A DNA stretch of 64,000 nucleotides from Parapedobacter sp037190485 (GCA_037190485.1 JBBCJB010000030.1:1-64000); one strand, 5' to 3'. Shown: positions 48,865 to 61,287, numbered from the stretch's first letter. The notes: generated by a model not told the origin, from the letters alone. Numbers and translations are program-made.

Positions 48865-51456
48865 ATGAATTTCAACAACTATACGATCAAAGCACAGGAA
48901 GCTATCCAAAAAGCATCCGAGATCGCCGTTGGCAACCAGCAACAGGCGATAGAACCGGCCCACCTGCTCAAGGCGTTGCTGCTCGTGGACGAGAACGTGG
49001 TGAGCCACTTGCTCAAGAAACTGAACGTGAACCTCAAGCACGTCGAAGAGGAACTGGACAAGCAGATTGCTTCTTTTCCGAAGGTGAGCGGCAGCAACAT
49101 CTACCTGGCCTCGTCGACCAACACCGCCCTGCAGAAGGCGCAATCCTACCTGAAGGATTTCAAGGATGAGTTCGTATCCATCGAGCACATCCTATTGGGC
49201 CTGTTGGCTGCGGGCGACAAGACCGCTTCGTTGCTCAAGGACCAGGGCGTGACCGACAAGGACCTGAAAAAGGCCATCACCGATCTGCGCGGCAATACCC
49301 GGGTGACCGACCAGAACGCCGAAGCCACCTACAACGCGCTGAACAAATATGCCCGTAACCTCAATGAGTTCGCCGAATCGGGCAAACTCGACCCCGTCAT
49401 CGGGCGGGACGAAGAGATCCGGCGGGTTATCCAGATCCTTTCGCGCCGCACGAAGAACAACCCCATCCTGGTGGGCGAACCGGGCGTGGGAAAGACCGCC
49501 ATCGCCGAGGGCATCGCGCATCGGATCATCAAGGGCGACGTGCCCGAAAACCTGAAAACGAAGACCGTCTTCTCGCTGGATATGGGTGCGCTCATCGCGG
49601 GTGCGAAGTACAAGGGCGAATTCGAGGAACGACTGAAGGCCGTCGTGAAGGAGGTGACCACCAGCGACGGCGAAATCATCCTGTTCATCGACGAAATCCA
49701 CACGCTGGTGGGTGCCGGCGGCGGCGAAGGGGCCATGGACGCAGCGAACATCCTGAAACCGGCCTTGGCGCGCGGCGAGCTCCGCGCCATCGGCGCCACG
49801 ACGCTCAACGAGTATCAAAAATACTTCGAGAAGGACAAGGCGCTCGAACGCCGTTTCCAGAAAGTGATGGTGGAAGAACCAGACACCCAAGATGCCATCT
49901 CCATCCTCCGCGGTCTCAAGGAACGCTACGAAACACACCATAAGGTGCGTATCCTGGACGAATCCATCATCGCTGCGGTGGAACTTTCGCAACGGTACAT
50001 CGCCGACCGCTTCCTCCCCGACAAGGCCATCGACCTGATGGACGAGGCCGCATCCAAGCTCCGGCTCGAGATGGATTCCGTACCCGAGGCCGTTGACGAA
50101 ATCGAGCGGCGCATCATGCAGCTCGAAATCGAGCGGGAAGCGATCAAGCGGGAAAAGGACGCCAAGAAAGTGGCCGAGCTGAGCGAGCAGATCGCCAACC
50201 TCACCACCGAGCGCGACTCGCTGCGTGCCGCCTGGCAGAGCGAAAAGACACTGGTGGATCGGGTCAACCACGAAATCGAGCAGATCGAGAACTACAAGAT
50301 CGAAGCGGACCAGGCCGAACGGGCAGGCGACTACGGTCGGGTGGCCGAAATCCGCTACGGCCGCATCAAGGAATCGCAAGATCGGGTGGACGCGCTCAAA
50401 CAGGAGTTGGCCGAGAAACAGGCCGACAGCCGCATGCTCAAGGAAGAGGTCACCGCAGAAGACATCGCGGGCGTGGTATCGCGGTGGACGGGCATTCCGG
50501 TTACCCGCATGGTGCAGAGCGAGCGCGACAAACTGCTACACCTTGAAGAAGAACTCCACAAACGCGTGGCTGGCCAGGAAGAAGCGATAGCGGCCGTTTC
50601 GGATGCCATCAGGCGCTCGAGGGCCGGGCTGAGCGACAAGCGCCGCCCCATCGGCTCGTTCATCTTCCTCGGCACCACCGGTGTCGGCAAGACCGAACTC
50701 GCCAAGGCATTGGCCGAATTCCTCTTCAACGACGAGCAATCGATGGTGCGCATCGACATGAGCGAATACCAGGAACGGCATTCGGTATCGCGCCTGATCG
50801 GTGCGCCTCCGGGGTATGTCGGCTACGATGAAGGCGGCCAGCTCACGGAAGCCATCCGACGCCGGCCGTATGCCGTGGTACTGCTCGACGAAATCGAAAA
50901 GGCTCACCCCGACGTATTCAATATCCTCTTGCAGGTATTGGACGATGGGCACCTCACCGACAACAAGGGCCGGGTCGTGAATTTCAAGAACACGATCATC
51001 ATCATGACGTCCAACATCGGGTCGCACCTCATCCAGGAAAACTTCAGCGGGCTCGATGAAAGCAACCGGGATGAGATCATGGCAAAGACGCAAAGCGAAG
51101 TCTATGAGTTGCTCCAAAAGACGATACGGCCCGAATTCCTCAACCGCATCGACGAGGTGATCATGTTCGCGCCGCTGAGCCGGGAAGAGCTGGGCAAGAT
51201 CGTACACATGCAATTCGCGGGCGTGCAGGACCAGTTGGAAGGGATGGGCATCCACCTCACGGCTTCGGACGAGGCGCTGGATTGGCTGGCGCAATTGGGT
51301 TACGACCCGCAGTTCGGTGCCAGGCCACTCAAGCGCGTGATCCAGAAACACATCCTGAACGAACTTTCGAAGGAAATACTGGCCGGCAAGGTGTACAAAG
51401 ACAGCAACATCAAGCTCGACATGTTCGACCAGAAGTTCGTTTTCCTGAATCAGTGA
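48865..51456 (+). CDS. clpB: ATP-dependent protein disaggregase ClpB
   Basis: 863 residues from ATG 48865 (MNFNNYTIKAQEAIQKASEI). N-terminal Clp repeats; first AAA+ with Walker A VGEPGVGKTAIAEGIAHR and Walker B LFIDEIHTLVGAGG; the long coiled-coil middle domain (about residues 400-530) that separates ClpB from ClpA/ClpC; second AAA+ with LGTTGVGKTELAKALAEF and VLLDEIEKAHPDVFNILLQV. It rescues aggregated proteins with DnaK. No CIRCE-like operator was seen upstream. Confidence 0.96.
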   Translation: MNFNNYTIKAQEAIQKASEIAVGNQQQAIEPAHLLKALLLVDENVVSHLLKKLNVNLKHVEEELDKQIASFPKVSGSNIYLASSTNTALQKAQSYLKDFKDEFVSIEHILLGLLAAGDKTASLLKDQGVTDKDLKKAITDLRGNTRVTDQNAEATYNALNKYARNLNEFAESGKLDPVIGRDEEIRRVIQILSRRTKNNPILVGEPGVGKTAIAEGIAHRIIKGDVPENLKTKTVFSLDMGALIAGAKYKGEFEERLKAVVKEVTTSDGEIILFIDEIHTLVGAGGGEGAMDAANILKPALARGELRAIGATTLNEYQKYFEKDKALERRFQKVMVEEPDTQDAISILRGLKERYETHHKVRILDESIIAAVELSQRYIADRFLPDKAIDLMDEAASKLRLEMDSVPEAVDEIERRIMQLEIEREAIKREKDAKKVAELSEQIANLTTERDSLRAAWQSEKTLVDRVNHEIEQIENYKIEADQAERAGDYGRVAEIRYGRIKESQDRVDALKQELAEKQADSRMLKEEVTAEDIAGVVSRWTGIPVTRMVQSERDKLLHLEEELHKRVAGQEEAIAAVSDAIRRSRAGLSDKRRPIGSFIFLGTTGVGKTELAKALAEFLFNDEQSMVRIDMSEYQERHSVSRLIGAPPGYVGYDEGGQLTEAIRRRPYAVVLLDEIEKAHPDVFNILLQVLDDGHLTDNKGRVVNFKNTIIIMTSNIGSHLIQENFSGLDESNRDEIMAKTQSEVYELLQKTIRPEFLNRIDEVIMFAPLSREELGKIVHMQFAGVQDQLEGMGIHLTASDEALDWLAQLGYDPQFGARPLKRVIQKHILNELSKEILAGKVYKDSNIKLDMFDQKFVFLNQ

Positions 51457-51476
51457 CCGGCGATCCGCAATCGGCT

Positions 51477-51521
51477 ATCGGCTTTCAGCAATCGGGTATC
51501 GGCCCATCGCTGAAAGCCGAT
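51477..51521. other. 13-bp inverted repeat after clpB
   Basis: ATCGGCTTTCAGC (51477-51489) and GCTGAAAGCCGAT (51509-51521) are exact complements around 19 bp of related ATCGG/CAATCGG words. It may end clpB transcription (a short T run follows at 51526) or be a dispersed repeat. Confidence 0.5.
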
Positions 51522-51576
51522 GACCGTTTTAGCATGATTTTTGGTAGCTTTACCGAAGGAATCAAGGAGAGCATAC

Positions 51577-54108
<2,532 letters not shown>

Positions 54109-54134
54109 ATAGGGCACCGCTAAAATAAAAACCG

Positions 54135-54142
54135 TATTTTTG
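54135..54142 (+). promoter_or_regulatory. -7 element of mazG
   Basis: TATTTTTG fits TAnnTTTG, ending 18 bp before ATG 54161. The -33 box is not evident. Confidence 0.5.
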
Positions 54143-54160
54143 CGGGCAAAAAAACAAGAC

Positions 54161-54964
54161 ATGCCACATATCCCTCCCGCGCCCCAACAAACCCCGGCCA
54201 ACGCGTTCGAGCGACTGCTCGCCGTGCTGCACACGCTGCGCACCGAATGTCCCTGGGACCGCAAACAGACCATGGAGACGCTACGGCACCTGAGCATCGA
54301 GGAAATGTACGAGCTGGGCGACGCCATCCTGGACAACGACCTCCCGGAAATCAAGAACGAATTGGGCGACCTGATGATGCACCTGGTATTCTACGCGCGC
54401 ATCGCCGAGGAACAAGGCGCTTTCGACATCGTGGATGTGCTCAATGGCGTCTGCGAAAAGCTCATCTCCCGCCATCCACACATCTATGGCGACGTGGCCG
54501 TGAACGACGACGAGGACGTTAAACGCAATTGGGAGGAGCTCAAGCTCAAGGAAGGCAATAAATCGGTGCTGGCAGGCGTACCCAATTCCTTGCCCGCGCT
54601 CGTGAAGGCTTATCGGATACAGGACAAGGTGCGGGGGGTCGGGTTCGATTGGGAGGAAAAGCAACAGGTCTGGCAGAAAGTGGAAGAGGAACTGGCCGAA
54701 TTCAAGGACGAATTCGATGTCACCGCCTCGGAACCCGTGGATACCGAACGCGCCGAGGCCGAATTCGGCGACCTCCTGTTCTCGTTGGTCAATTATGCGC
54801 GCTTCGTCGGCATCAACCCCGAAAATGCGCTCGAACGCACGAACAAGAAATTCATCAAACGCTTCGGCCACCTCGAAGCCCGTGCCAAGGAAACCGGCAA
54901 GGACCTGAAGGAAATGACGCTTGCGGAAATGGACGTATACTGGGAAGAAGCCAAAAGGCTATAG
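54161..54964 (+). CDS. mazG: nucleoside triphosphate pyrophosphohydrolase MazG
   Basis: 267 residues with the tandem MazG repeats. First repeat: LRTECPWDRKQTMETLRHLS, IEEMYELGDAI, EIKNELGDLMMHLVFYARIA. Second: DWEEKQQVWQKVEEELAEFK, EAEFGDLLFSLVNYARFVGI. The ExxE...ExxD metal motifs are in place. It hydrolyses NTPs to NMP and pyrophosphate, limiting damaged nucleotides. Confidence 0.95.
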   Translation: MPHIPPAPQQTPANAFERLLAVLHTLRTECPWDRKQTMETLRHLSIEEMYELGDAILDNDLPEIKNELGDLMMHLVFYARIAEEQGAFDIVDVLNGVCEKLISRHPHIYGDVAVNDDEDVKRNWEELKLKEGNKSVLAGVPNSLPALVKAYRIQDKVRGVGFDWEEKQQVWQKVEEELAEFKDEFDVTASEPVDTERAEAEFGDLLFSLVNYARFVGINPENALERTNKKFIKRFGHLEARAKETGKDLKEMTLAEMDVYWEEAKRL

Positions 54965-54968
54965 GCGC

Positions 54969-56069
54969 TTACAATTCGCCATGCTGGAACAGGTTTTCGC
55001 CAGCGCCCTGTTTCTTGAGCAATACGAAGTGCGAACGGACCGCTTTGATGGCGGGATAGCACGTGTACGGTAGGTTGTACTCCTTCGCGTACCGTTTGAT
55101 GATGGGCGTGATGTACGGATAGTAGGTATGCGCCACGTGCGGAAAAAGGTGGTGCGCCACGTGGTGGGTGAACCCCCCGAACAGGAAATTGGCGATCGGG
55201 TTGTCTGCACTGAAATCCTTGGTCACCATCATCTGGTGTTCGGCCCAGGTCACGTCCATCTTGCCGTCGGCCGGAGGCATCGGGAAAATCGCGGTTTCGT
55301 CCACATGCGTGGATATCAAGGCGATGACCCCCAGCATGCTGCCGAAAACGTGCATGCACAACCAGCCCAATACCACCGTGTACCAAGGCTGGCTCAACAC
55401 GATGATGGGAATCCCAACCAGATAGAACACATTGAAAACCTTCGCGGCGAACAATCGGTAATACTCCACGGCGGGTATCTTCATGATGCGCTTCACGTAA
55501 TTGTCTTTCGTGCCGAAGAAATCCTTGAAATCGCGGATGAACAACCAATTGAGCGTATAAAGCGGATACAACATGAACATGTAGATATGCTGGTACCGGT
55601 GTTGGTTCAGGTACTCGCTATCCGGGAAGATACGCACCAGATCGCTCTGCTTGATGTCGGTATCCCAATGCTGGACGTTCGGGTAAGGATGGTGCAGCGT
55701 ATTGTGCCGCTTGGCCCATAGCCAGCTGTTGCTACCGAACAATTCCAGCACATACATGAAGCGCTGGTTATGTTTCCGCTTCTTGAATACCGCGCCATGC
55801 GCCGCGTCGTGAAACGCATTGATGAACAGCATGATCATGGAGAAGCCCAGGAAGATATAAAACAGGAACAGTAACGGCGTGTGATTGCCGAAGGCCAAGA
55901 TACACGCATAGCAGCCCACGTAAAGGAATAGGAGGAAATACGTCTTGATCACGTTCCGCCGCTGGATGCGTTTGTCGCCCAACACGGTCTCCTGCACCTC
56001 CCGTTGCAGCTTCTTGAAGAAGTCATCCGGTCCAGGCTTTCGATATGTTGGTTTAACAAACGTCTCCAT
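54969..56069 (-). CDS. membrane fatty acid desaturase
   Basis: 366 residues from ATG 56069 (METFVKPTYRKPGPDD); ATG 56078 and 56087 are in-frame alternatives. Three histidine boxes: HDAAHG, HNTLHH and HHVAHH, with membrane helices between them (TYFLLFLYVGCYACILAFG; LLFLFYIFLGFSMIMLFINA). This is the acyl-lipid/linoleoyl-CoA desaturase type with di-iron centre. It introduces double bonds into membrane fatty acids. Convergent with mazG, only 4 bp between stops. Confidence 0.9.
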   Translation of the reverse strand: METFVKPTYRKPGPDDFFKKLQREVQETVLGDKRIQRRNVIKTYFLLFLYVGCYACILAFGNHTPLLFLFYIFLGFSMIMLFINAFHDAAHGAVFKKRKHNQRFMYVLELFGSNSWLWAKRHNTLHHPYPNVQHWDTDIKQSDLVRIFPDSEYLNQHRYQHIYMFMLYPLYTLNWLFIRDFKDFFGTKDNYVKRIMKIPAVEYYRLFAAKVFNVFYLVGIPIIVLSQPWYTVVLGWLCMHVFGSMLGVIALISTHVDETAIFPMPPADGKMDVTWAEHQMMVTKDFSADNPIANFLFGGFTHHVAHHLFPHVAHTYYPYITPIIKRYAKEYNLPYTCYPAIKAVRSHFVLLKKQGAGENLFQHGEL

Positions 56070-56105
56070 ATGCTGCATCCCGATCATTCGCGTCCGGGCT
56101 CCATG

Positions 56106-56113
56106 CAAAACTA
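56106..56113 (-). promoter_or_regulatory. -7 element of the desaturase gene
   Basis: TAGTTTTG on the minus strand fits TAnnTTTG, about 37 bp upstream of ATG 56069. Spacing to TTG triplets is not standard. Confidence 0.45.
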
Positions 56114-56238
56114 CGGATAATCGCCCACAAACGCTACTCCAAACACCGAATTGATTGCCGTCCTTGACAAAATCATGACCTAGGCCCTTGCCGATACCCT
56201 CCAAGTTAGCCGATAATTCCGTATTTTCGCCAGCAATT

Positions 56239-57234
56239 ATGGAAACAGTCGTGAGCGGTATACGCAGTACCGGAAAACTGCATTTGGGAAACTACTACGG
56301 AGCGATCAGGAATTTCGTGCAGATGCAGCGCGAGTACAACTGCTACTTTTTCATCGCCGACCTGCATTCGCTCACCACCCACCCCACCCCGCAAGACCTG
56401 CACGCCAACGTGCGCCAGGTCGTGGTGGAATACCTCGCCGCCGGCATCGACCCGGAGGCGGCCACCATCTACATCCAATCGGACGTGCCCGAGGTCGCCG
56501 AGCTGTACCTGTACCTCAACATGAACGCGTACCTGGGCGAACTCGAGCGGGCCACCTCGTTCAAGGACAAGGTGCGTGCAAACCCGGACAACGTCAATGC
56601 CGGCCTGCTCACCTACCCCGTATTGATGGCTGCCGACATCCTCTTGCACAAGGCCGTGAAGGTGCCCGTCGGGAAAGACCAGGAGCAGCATCTCGAAATG
56701 GCCCGCACATTCGCCAACCGGTTCAACCGGCTGTACCAGACCGAATATTTCGTTGAACCCCACGCCTTTTCATTCGGCAAGCAGTTGGTCAAGATCCCCG
56801 GGCTTGACGGGAAAGGCAAGATGGGAAAATCGGAAGGCGAGGCGAATGCGGTTTACCTGGCGGATTCGCCGGAGGCTATCCGAAAAAAAGTGATGCGCGC
56901 CGTCACCGACGGCGGCCCCAGCGAACCCAACCAGCAGAAGCCGGATGTCATCCAGAACCTCTTCTCGCTTTTGGAAGCCGTATCCACGCCCGATACCGTG
57001 GCGCATTTCGAGGCCTTGTACAACAGCTGCGCCATCCGCTATGGCGACCTCAAGAAACAATTGGCCGAAGACATGGTGGCGGCCACCGAATCCGTACGCC
57101 AACGCATCCATGAAATTTCCAATGATAACGAGTATATTAGCAAAGTGATTCGCCACGGCAACGAAAAGGCCCGTGAAAGCGCGCGCAAGACCGTTGCCGA
57201 AGTACGGGAAATCATCGGATTCAGGGGGTTTTAA
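56239..57234 (+). CDS. trpS: tryptophanyl-tRNA synthetase
   Basis: 331 residues from ATG 56239. Class I motifs: GIRSTGKLHLGNYYGAI (HIGH equivalent) and KMGKSEG (KMSKS equivalent); DLHSLTTHP, VLMAADILLHKAVKVPVGKD and QEQHLEMART are TrpRS signatures. A TATTTTCG box at 56222-56229 gives a very short leader. A deoxynucleoside kinase gene follows after 10 bp. Confidence 0.95.
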   Translation: METVVSGIRSTGKLHLGNYYGAIRNFVQMQREYNCYFFIADLHSLTTHPTPQDLHANVRQVVVEYLAAGIDPEAATIYIQSDVPEVAELYLYLNMNAYLGELERATSFKDKVRANPDNVNAGLLTYPVLMAADILLHKAVKVPVGKDQEQHLEMARTFANRFNRLYQTEYFVEPHAFSFGKQLVKIPGLDGKGKMGKSEGEANAVYLADSPEAIRKKVMRAVTDGGPSEPNQQKPDVIQNLFSLLEAVSTPDTVAHFEALYNSCAIRYGDLKKQLAEDMVAATESVRQRIHEISNDNEYISKVIRHGNEKARESARKTVAEVREIIGFRGF

Positions 57235-57244
57235 TGACTTGGAA

Positions 57245-57859
57245 ATGCATATCGCCATCGTAGGAAACATCGGAGCAGGGAAAACGACATTGACCAAATT
57301 ATTGGCCAATCACCTCAACTGGGAACCGCAATACGAAGCGGTGGACGACAATCCCTACCTGGAGGATTTCTACGGCGACATGAAGCGCTGGGCATTCAAC
57401 CTGCAGATCTATTTCCTCAACAGCCGCTTCAGGCACATCGTACAACTGCAAAAGAAAGAGATCAGTATCATACAGGATCGCACGATCTACGAAGATGCGT
57501 ACATCTTTGCGGAGAATCTGTACGACATGGGGTTGATGAGCGCGCGCGATTTCGAGAACTACAGCAACATCTTCGAGAGCATCGTGTCTTACATCAAGCC
57601 ACCCGACCTGCTCATCTACCTACGGGCATCCGTACCCACGCTCGTGGAGAACATCCAGACCCGAGGCCGGGACTACGAGGCCAACATCCGTTTGGACTAC
57701 CTTTCGAAGCTGAATGCCAAATATGAAAAATGGATCAAGAACTATAAGGATGGCAAGTTGCTCATCCTGGACAAAGACAGGCTCGACTTCGCGAATAAAC
57801 CCGAAGACCTGGGATTTGTCGTCCAAAAAATCGAGACAGCGCTCTTCGGGTTGTTTTGA
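57245..57859 (+). CDS. deoxynucleoside kinase (dAdo/dCyd kinase family)
   Basis: 204 residues. P-loop VGNIGAGKTTLTKLLA, ...NPYLEDFYGDMKRWAFNLQI, the DRT motif in IIQDRTIYEDAYIFA, and the LID arginines in IQTRGRDYE place it in the deoxyadenosine/deoxyguanosine/deoxycytidine kinase family. It salvages deoxynucleosides to monophosphates. Co-transcribed with trpS. Confidence 0.9.
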   Translation: MHIAIVGNIGAGKTTLTKLLANHLNWEPQYEAVDDNPYLEDFYGDMKRWAFNLQIYFLNSRFRHIVQLQKKEISIIQDRTIYEDAYIFAENLYDMGLMSARDFENYSNIFESIVSYIKPPDLLIYLRASVPTLVENIQTRGRDYEANIRLDYLSKLNAKYEKWIKNYKDGKLLILDKDRLDFANKPEDLGFVVQKIETALFGLF

Positions 57860-57889
57860 CCAGTCTATTGTCTCCTAGCTGAACGTCCA

Positions 57890-58642
57890 ATGGCTAAAAT
57901 AATCGGCATCATCCCAGCGCGTTATGCATCGAGCCGTTTCCCAGGGAAACCGCTGGTCGATATTGCAGGAACGAGCATGATACAACGGGTATACGAACAG
58001 GCGGCGAAAAGCCCAAGCCTAGATGAAGTCATCGTGGCTACGGACGACGCGCGCATCTTTTCGCACGTCACGTCATTCGGCGGCAAGGCCATGATGACGG
58101 CCGAAAACCACCAAAGTGGCACCGACCGATGCGCCGAGGTCCTTACCGCTTTCGCGGGCTATGACGTGGCCATCAATATCCAAGGCGACGAGCCCTATAT
58201 CGACCCAGCGCAGATCGATCTTTTGGTGGGGTGCTTCGAGAATCCCGCGGTACAGATCGCCACGCTGGTCAAAAAGATCACGGGAATCGAGGAATTATTC
58301 AACACGAACATCCCCAAGGTGGTCACCGACCAGAACGGGCGGGCGATTTACTTCAGCCGCCAGACGATCCCGTTCCAGCGCAATGCGCCCTCGCAGGATT
58401 GGCTGCACTTGCACCCGTACTACAAGCACATCGGCATCTATGGCTATCGGGCGGCCGTACTGGCCGAATTGACCAAGCTCCCGGTAGCGGCACTGGAAAA
58501 AGCGGAGGCCCTTGAACAATTGCGCTGGATAGCGAACGGCTACGTGATCCAGACGGCCGAAACGAATGTCGAGACCATCGCGGTGGACACGCCGGAAGAC
58601 TTGGCGCGGGTGTTGGAAACCGCCGCCAACAGGAAGCCCTAA
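57890..58642 (+). CDS. kdsB: 3-deoxy-manno-octulosonate cytidylyltransferase
   Basis: 250 residues. IGIIPARYASSRFPGKPLVD at the N terminus, IVATDDARIF, SGTDRCAEVL, INIQGDEPYIDPAQIDLLVG, YFSRQTIPFQRN, HIGIYGYRAAVLAEL and ETIAVDTPEDLARV match KdsB. It activates Kdo with CTP for lipopolysaccharide core synthesis, so the cell makes a Kdo-containing outer membrane. Confidence 0.95.
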   Translation: MAKIIGIIPARYASSRFPGKPLVDIAGTSMIQRVYEQAAKSPSLDEVIVATDDARIFSHVTSFGGKAMMTAENHQSGTDRCAEVLTAFAGYDVAINIQGDEPYIDPAQIDLLVGCFENPAVQIATLVKKITGIEELFNTNIPKVVTDQNGRAIYFSRQTIPFQRNAPSQDWLHLHPYYKHIGIYGYRAAVLAELTKLPVAALEKAEALEQLRWIANGYVIQTAETNVETIAVDTPEDLARVLETAANRKP

Positions 58643-58677
58643 GCCGGGAGCCGGGGGCGCTCGACTTCGGGCTTCCT
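58631..58677. terminator. possible hairpin at the end of kdsB
   Basis: AGGAAGCCC (58631-58639) and GGGCTTCCT (58669-58677) are exact complements; the interior has GCCGGGAG repeats. There is no T run directly after, so termination is uncertain. Confidence 0.4.
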
Positions 58678-58693
58678 ACTTGAGCCAAAAAAA

Positions 58694-59551
58694 CTATTGA
58701 TTCGCCAGAATTTCGCGGAAATTCTTCGCGCTTTGCGCCACGTCACCGGCGTTGTCTTCCCAATTGTGCTCATACTCGGCAGAGATGTTGCCCTTGAAAC
58801 CCTGCCGTTTCAATTCGGCGATCACGCCCGGCACATTGCATACGCCCGTACCCCAATGCACGTCGTGTGTTTTGCGCGACTTCTCGGCCAAGTCCTTGAA
58901 ATGGAGGCTCACCAGGTGACCTTCATACTGTTTCAGGCAATCCACCGGATCCAATCCGGAACGTACCCAATGGCCGATGTCCGCACACGCCCCCACATAG
59001 TCGCTGTTCGCCTTGGCGATCGCGGCCAGTACGACCGCGGGGCTCCAATAGTGTGAGGGCTCCGGATGGTTGTGTATACCCACCTTGATCTTGTATTGCG
59101 TGGCCAACTCACCGATCAATGGCAAAAACTCTTCCTTGGGTTCGGAATTGATCACCTTGATGCCCATGGCCTTGGCAAACTCGAACAATTGCCTCCACTC
59201 GGCTTCGGTATTGCCATTGACAACGCCGAACGCACAGAGTTTCACCTTCTTCTTTTTCAGCGCTTTCAGGATGGCCTTGCGTTTGTCGGCATCCATCTTG
59301 TAATCCATTTTACCCTCGATGCCACCGCCGATTTCCTGGCCATTGTAGGCTTCCACGGAATGCAGGCCCGCACCATGCGTCTTGTCTACCGCCTCGAAAA
59401 ACGTAAACAGCCGGAAGGTATACGTCTGCGCGGACAAGTACCAATCGAGCTTTTTTTCCGGTTGTTGCGCATACGATGTATCAACCGCAGTCAGCAACGC
59501 CGCGCAGGCCATCAAAACCATCGATCCCACTTTTGTTCTCATGTTCATCAT
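58694..59551 (-). CDS. secreted sugar phosphate isomerase/epimerase-like TIM barrel
   Basis: 285 residues from ATG 59551 (59542 also possible). Signal peptide MVLMACAALLTAVDTSYAQ, then an AP-endonuclease-2/xylose-isomerase-type TIM barrel: LSAQTYTFRLFTFFEAVDKT, LHSVEAYNGQE, IGIHNHPEP-like KVGIHNHPEPSHYW, ACADIGHWVRSGLDPVDCL, LVSLHFKDLAE, ISAEYEHNW. Metal-binding Glu/His/Asp/Glu positions are kept. In Bacteroidota such exported members handle oxidised sugars; the substrate is unknown. Confidence 0.88.
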   Translation of the reverse strand: MMNMRTKVGSMVLMACAALLTAVDTSYAQQPEKKLDWYLSAQTYTFRLFTFFEAVDKTHGAGLHSVEAYNGQEIGGGIEGKMDYKMDADKRKAILKALKKKKVKLCAFGVVNGNTEAEWRQLFEFAKAMGIKVINSEPKEEFLPLIGELATQYKIKVGIHNHPEPSHYWSPAVVLAAIAKANSDYVGACADIGHWVRSGLDPVDCLKQYEGHLVSLHFKDLAEKSRKTHDVHWGTGVCNVPGVIAELKRQGFKGNISAEYEHNWEDNAGDVAQSAKNFREILANQ

Positions 59552-59593
59552 TTTATGTGTTAGCAATCCAAAAATTCAAAATATCCAAAAAAA

Positions 59594-60490
59594 TCATCGA
59601 TGCGCTTCGTAACGAAACGAACGAACCGACCGGCGAAGGGTTCCCCGTTGGCTCTCGGACAACGGTGTCGCCCTTGCCAACGAACGGATCGCATCGTCCA
59701 ATTGGGCCGGGGTGCGCGTTCCCAAAGCGGCCGTGGCCACCGCGGGATGGCCCCACACATACCCCAACGCCACGTCCAACTCGGTAATTCCCGATTCGGC
59801 GGCCAGCGCGGAAACCGCTTTCGCCGCCCGGCCGACCTCGCTATCGGTATAGTGCAGGTAACCTGCAGCGGGTTTACCCACCAGCAGCCCCTGGGCCACG
59901 GCTCCCCGGCAAATCACGCTGATTCCCTGTTGATGCAGCAGGTCCAACACCTCCTCTTCAGGCCGATGATCCAGCAAGCTGTACTGCATCATCACGCTGA
60001 CGATGCCTGCGCGTTGCACATACGCCCTGATGACGTTGGGCCGGATGGAAGACAAGCCATACCAGCGGATCTTGCCTTGTTGTTTGAGTAGCTCGAAAGC
60101 CGCGATCGTATCGTCGATCGGGTCGTCGATGGTGCCGCCATGCAGCTGATATAGATCGATGTAATCCGTCTTAAGCCGCTTGAGGCTTTGTTCGACACCG
60201 CCGATGATGTAATCCTTGCTTGGATTCCAATCCCATCCGCTGCCATCGGGCCGCCACTGGTTGCCCACCTTGGTGGCGATGATGACCTCTTTGCGTATGG
60301 GGCGGAGCGCCTCGCCCACGTACAATTCATTCAATCCCTTTTGGTACAGGTCGGCCGTATCGAAAAAATTGATGCCTGCATCGGCCGCCTTCCGCAACAG
60401 GTCGCCGTATGCGCCCGGGCTTTCGCCCAACGACATGCATCCAAAGCCGACGCGGCTTACCGACAGATCCGATTTGCCCAGCCGATTCAT
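59594..60490 (-). CDS. aldo/keto reductase
   Basis: 298 residues. MNRLGKSDLSVSRVGFGCMS start, catalytic Asp and Tyr in FFDTADLYQKGLNELYVGEA, Lys in EVIIATKVGNQW and the His of DYIDLYQLHGG. NADPH-binding end LGTRTPAQLDDAIRSL. Oxidises or reduces an aldehyde or sugar. Its start overlaps the FKBP stop by 4 bp. Confidence 0.92.
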   Translation of the reverse strand: MNRLGKSDLSVSRVGFGCMSLGESPGAYGDLLRKAADAGINFFDTADLYQKGLNELYVGEALRPIRKEVIIATKVGNQWRPDGSGWDWNPSKDYIIGGVEQSLKRLKTDYIDLYQLHGGTIDDPIDDTIAAFELLKQQGKIRWYGLSSIRPNVIRAYVQRAGIVSVMMQYSLLDHRPEEEVLDLLHQQGISVICRGAVAQGLLVGKPAAGYLHYTDSEVGRAAKAVSALAAESGITELDVALGYVWGHPAVATAALGTRTPAQLDDAIRSLARATPLSESQRGTLRRSVRSFRYEAHR

Positions 60491-61224
60491 TGGATTCCCG
60501 CTGCGGGGGCGCTGGGTATCGCGTCGTCCGCCGCCTTTTTTACGTCAATGAGCTCCACGTCGAAAACCAACGGGCTGTACGGCGGGATATTCGGCCCGGC
60601 ACCGCGCTCGCCATACCCCAACTCGTAGGGGATATATAATCGGTAATGTGCGCCAACGGGCATCAACTGCAATCCCTCCGTCCATCCCGGGATGACCCTC
60701 CCCAAGGGAAACGTGGTCGGCTCGCCGCGATCGTAGGAGCTATCGAATACATTCCCATTGCTCAGCTGTCCCTTGTAATGCACGGTCACGGTATCGGCCG
60801 CCGTGGGCTTGCCGCCCGTTCCCTCGCGGATGATTTCATACTGGATTCCCGAGGCCGTGGCCTGCACGCCAGGCTTCGCCTTGTTGCTGGCCATGAACGC
60901 ACTTGCCTCGTCCTTGAGCCGTGCGTCTTGCTTTTCGCGGGCGGCCGTGACCGTCTGCATGATCAGCTCCCGTTCCTGCTCCTCGCCGAAAGCCGGTGCC
61001 TTCCCGGCCAGGAGATCGGCGATGGCCTTGGCGAGCACGGCCGTATTGATTTCATCGAGCCCCGTCCGCTTCAGGTCGCGTCCGATCGAAGATCCGAAGG
61101 CGTAGGCCACCGAATCCGCGCGACTGGCCAACGCCGGGCCGTGTGGCGCCGTATCTTGCTGTTGCGCGTGCACAGATCCTGCGCAAGCCAATAAAAAACC
61201 GGCGGAAAAAATTAAACCCTTCAT
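60487..61224 (-). CDS. exported FKBP-type peptidyl-prolyl cis-trans isomerase
   Basis: 245 residues. Signal peptide (MKGLIFSAGFLLACAGSVHA), an FkpA/Mip-type N-terminal dimerisation helix region (YAFGSSIGRDLKRTGLDEIN), and the FKBP domain: VTVHYKGQLSNGNVFDSSYD, FPLGRVIPGWTEGLQLMPVG, YELGYGERGAGPNIPPYSPL. It folds periplasmic or outer-membrane proteins. First gene of a two-gene unit with the aldo/keto reductase. Confidence 0.93.
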   Translation of the reverse strand: MKGLIFSAGFLLACAGSVHAQQQDTAPHGPALASRADSVAYAFGSSIGRDLKRTGLDEINTAVLAKAIADLLAGKAPAFGEEQERELIMQTVTAAREKQDARLKDEASAFMASNKAKPGVQATASGIQYEIIREGTGGKPTAADTVTVHYKGQLSNGNVFDSSYDRGEPTTFPLGRVIPGWTEGLQLMPVGAHYRLYIPYELGYGERGAGPNIPPYSPLVFDVELIDVKKAADDAIPSAPAAGIQ

Positions 61225-61287
61225 GTTGTCAAATTATCAAATATGTCCTGTTAATCGATCGGCGGTGTCAACCATACACCCGACCCG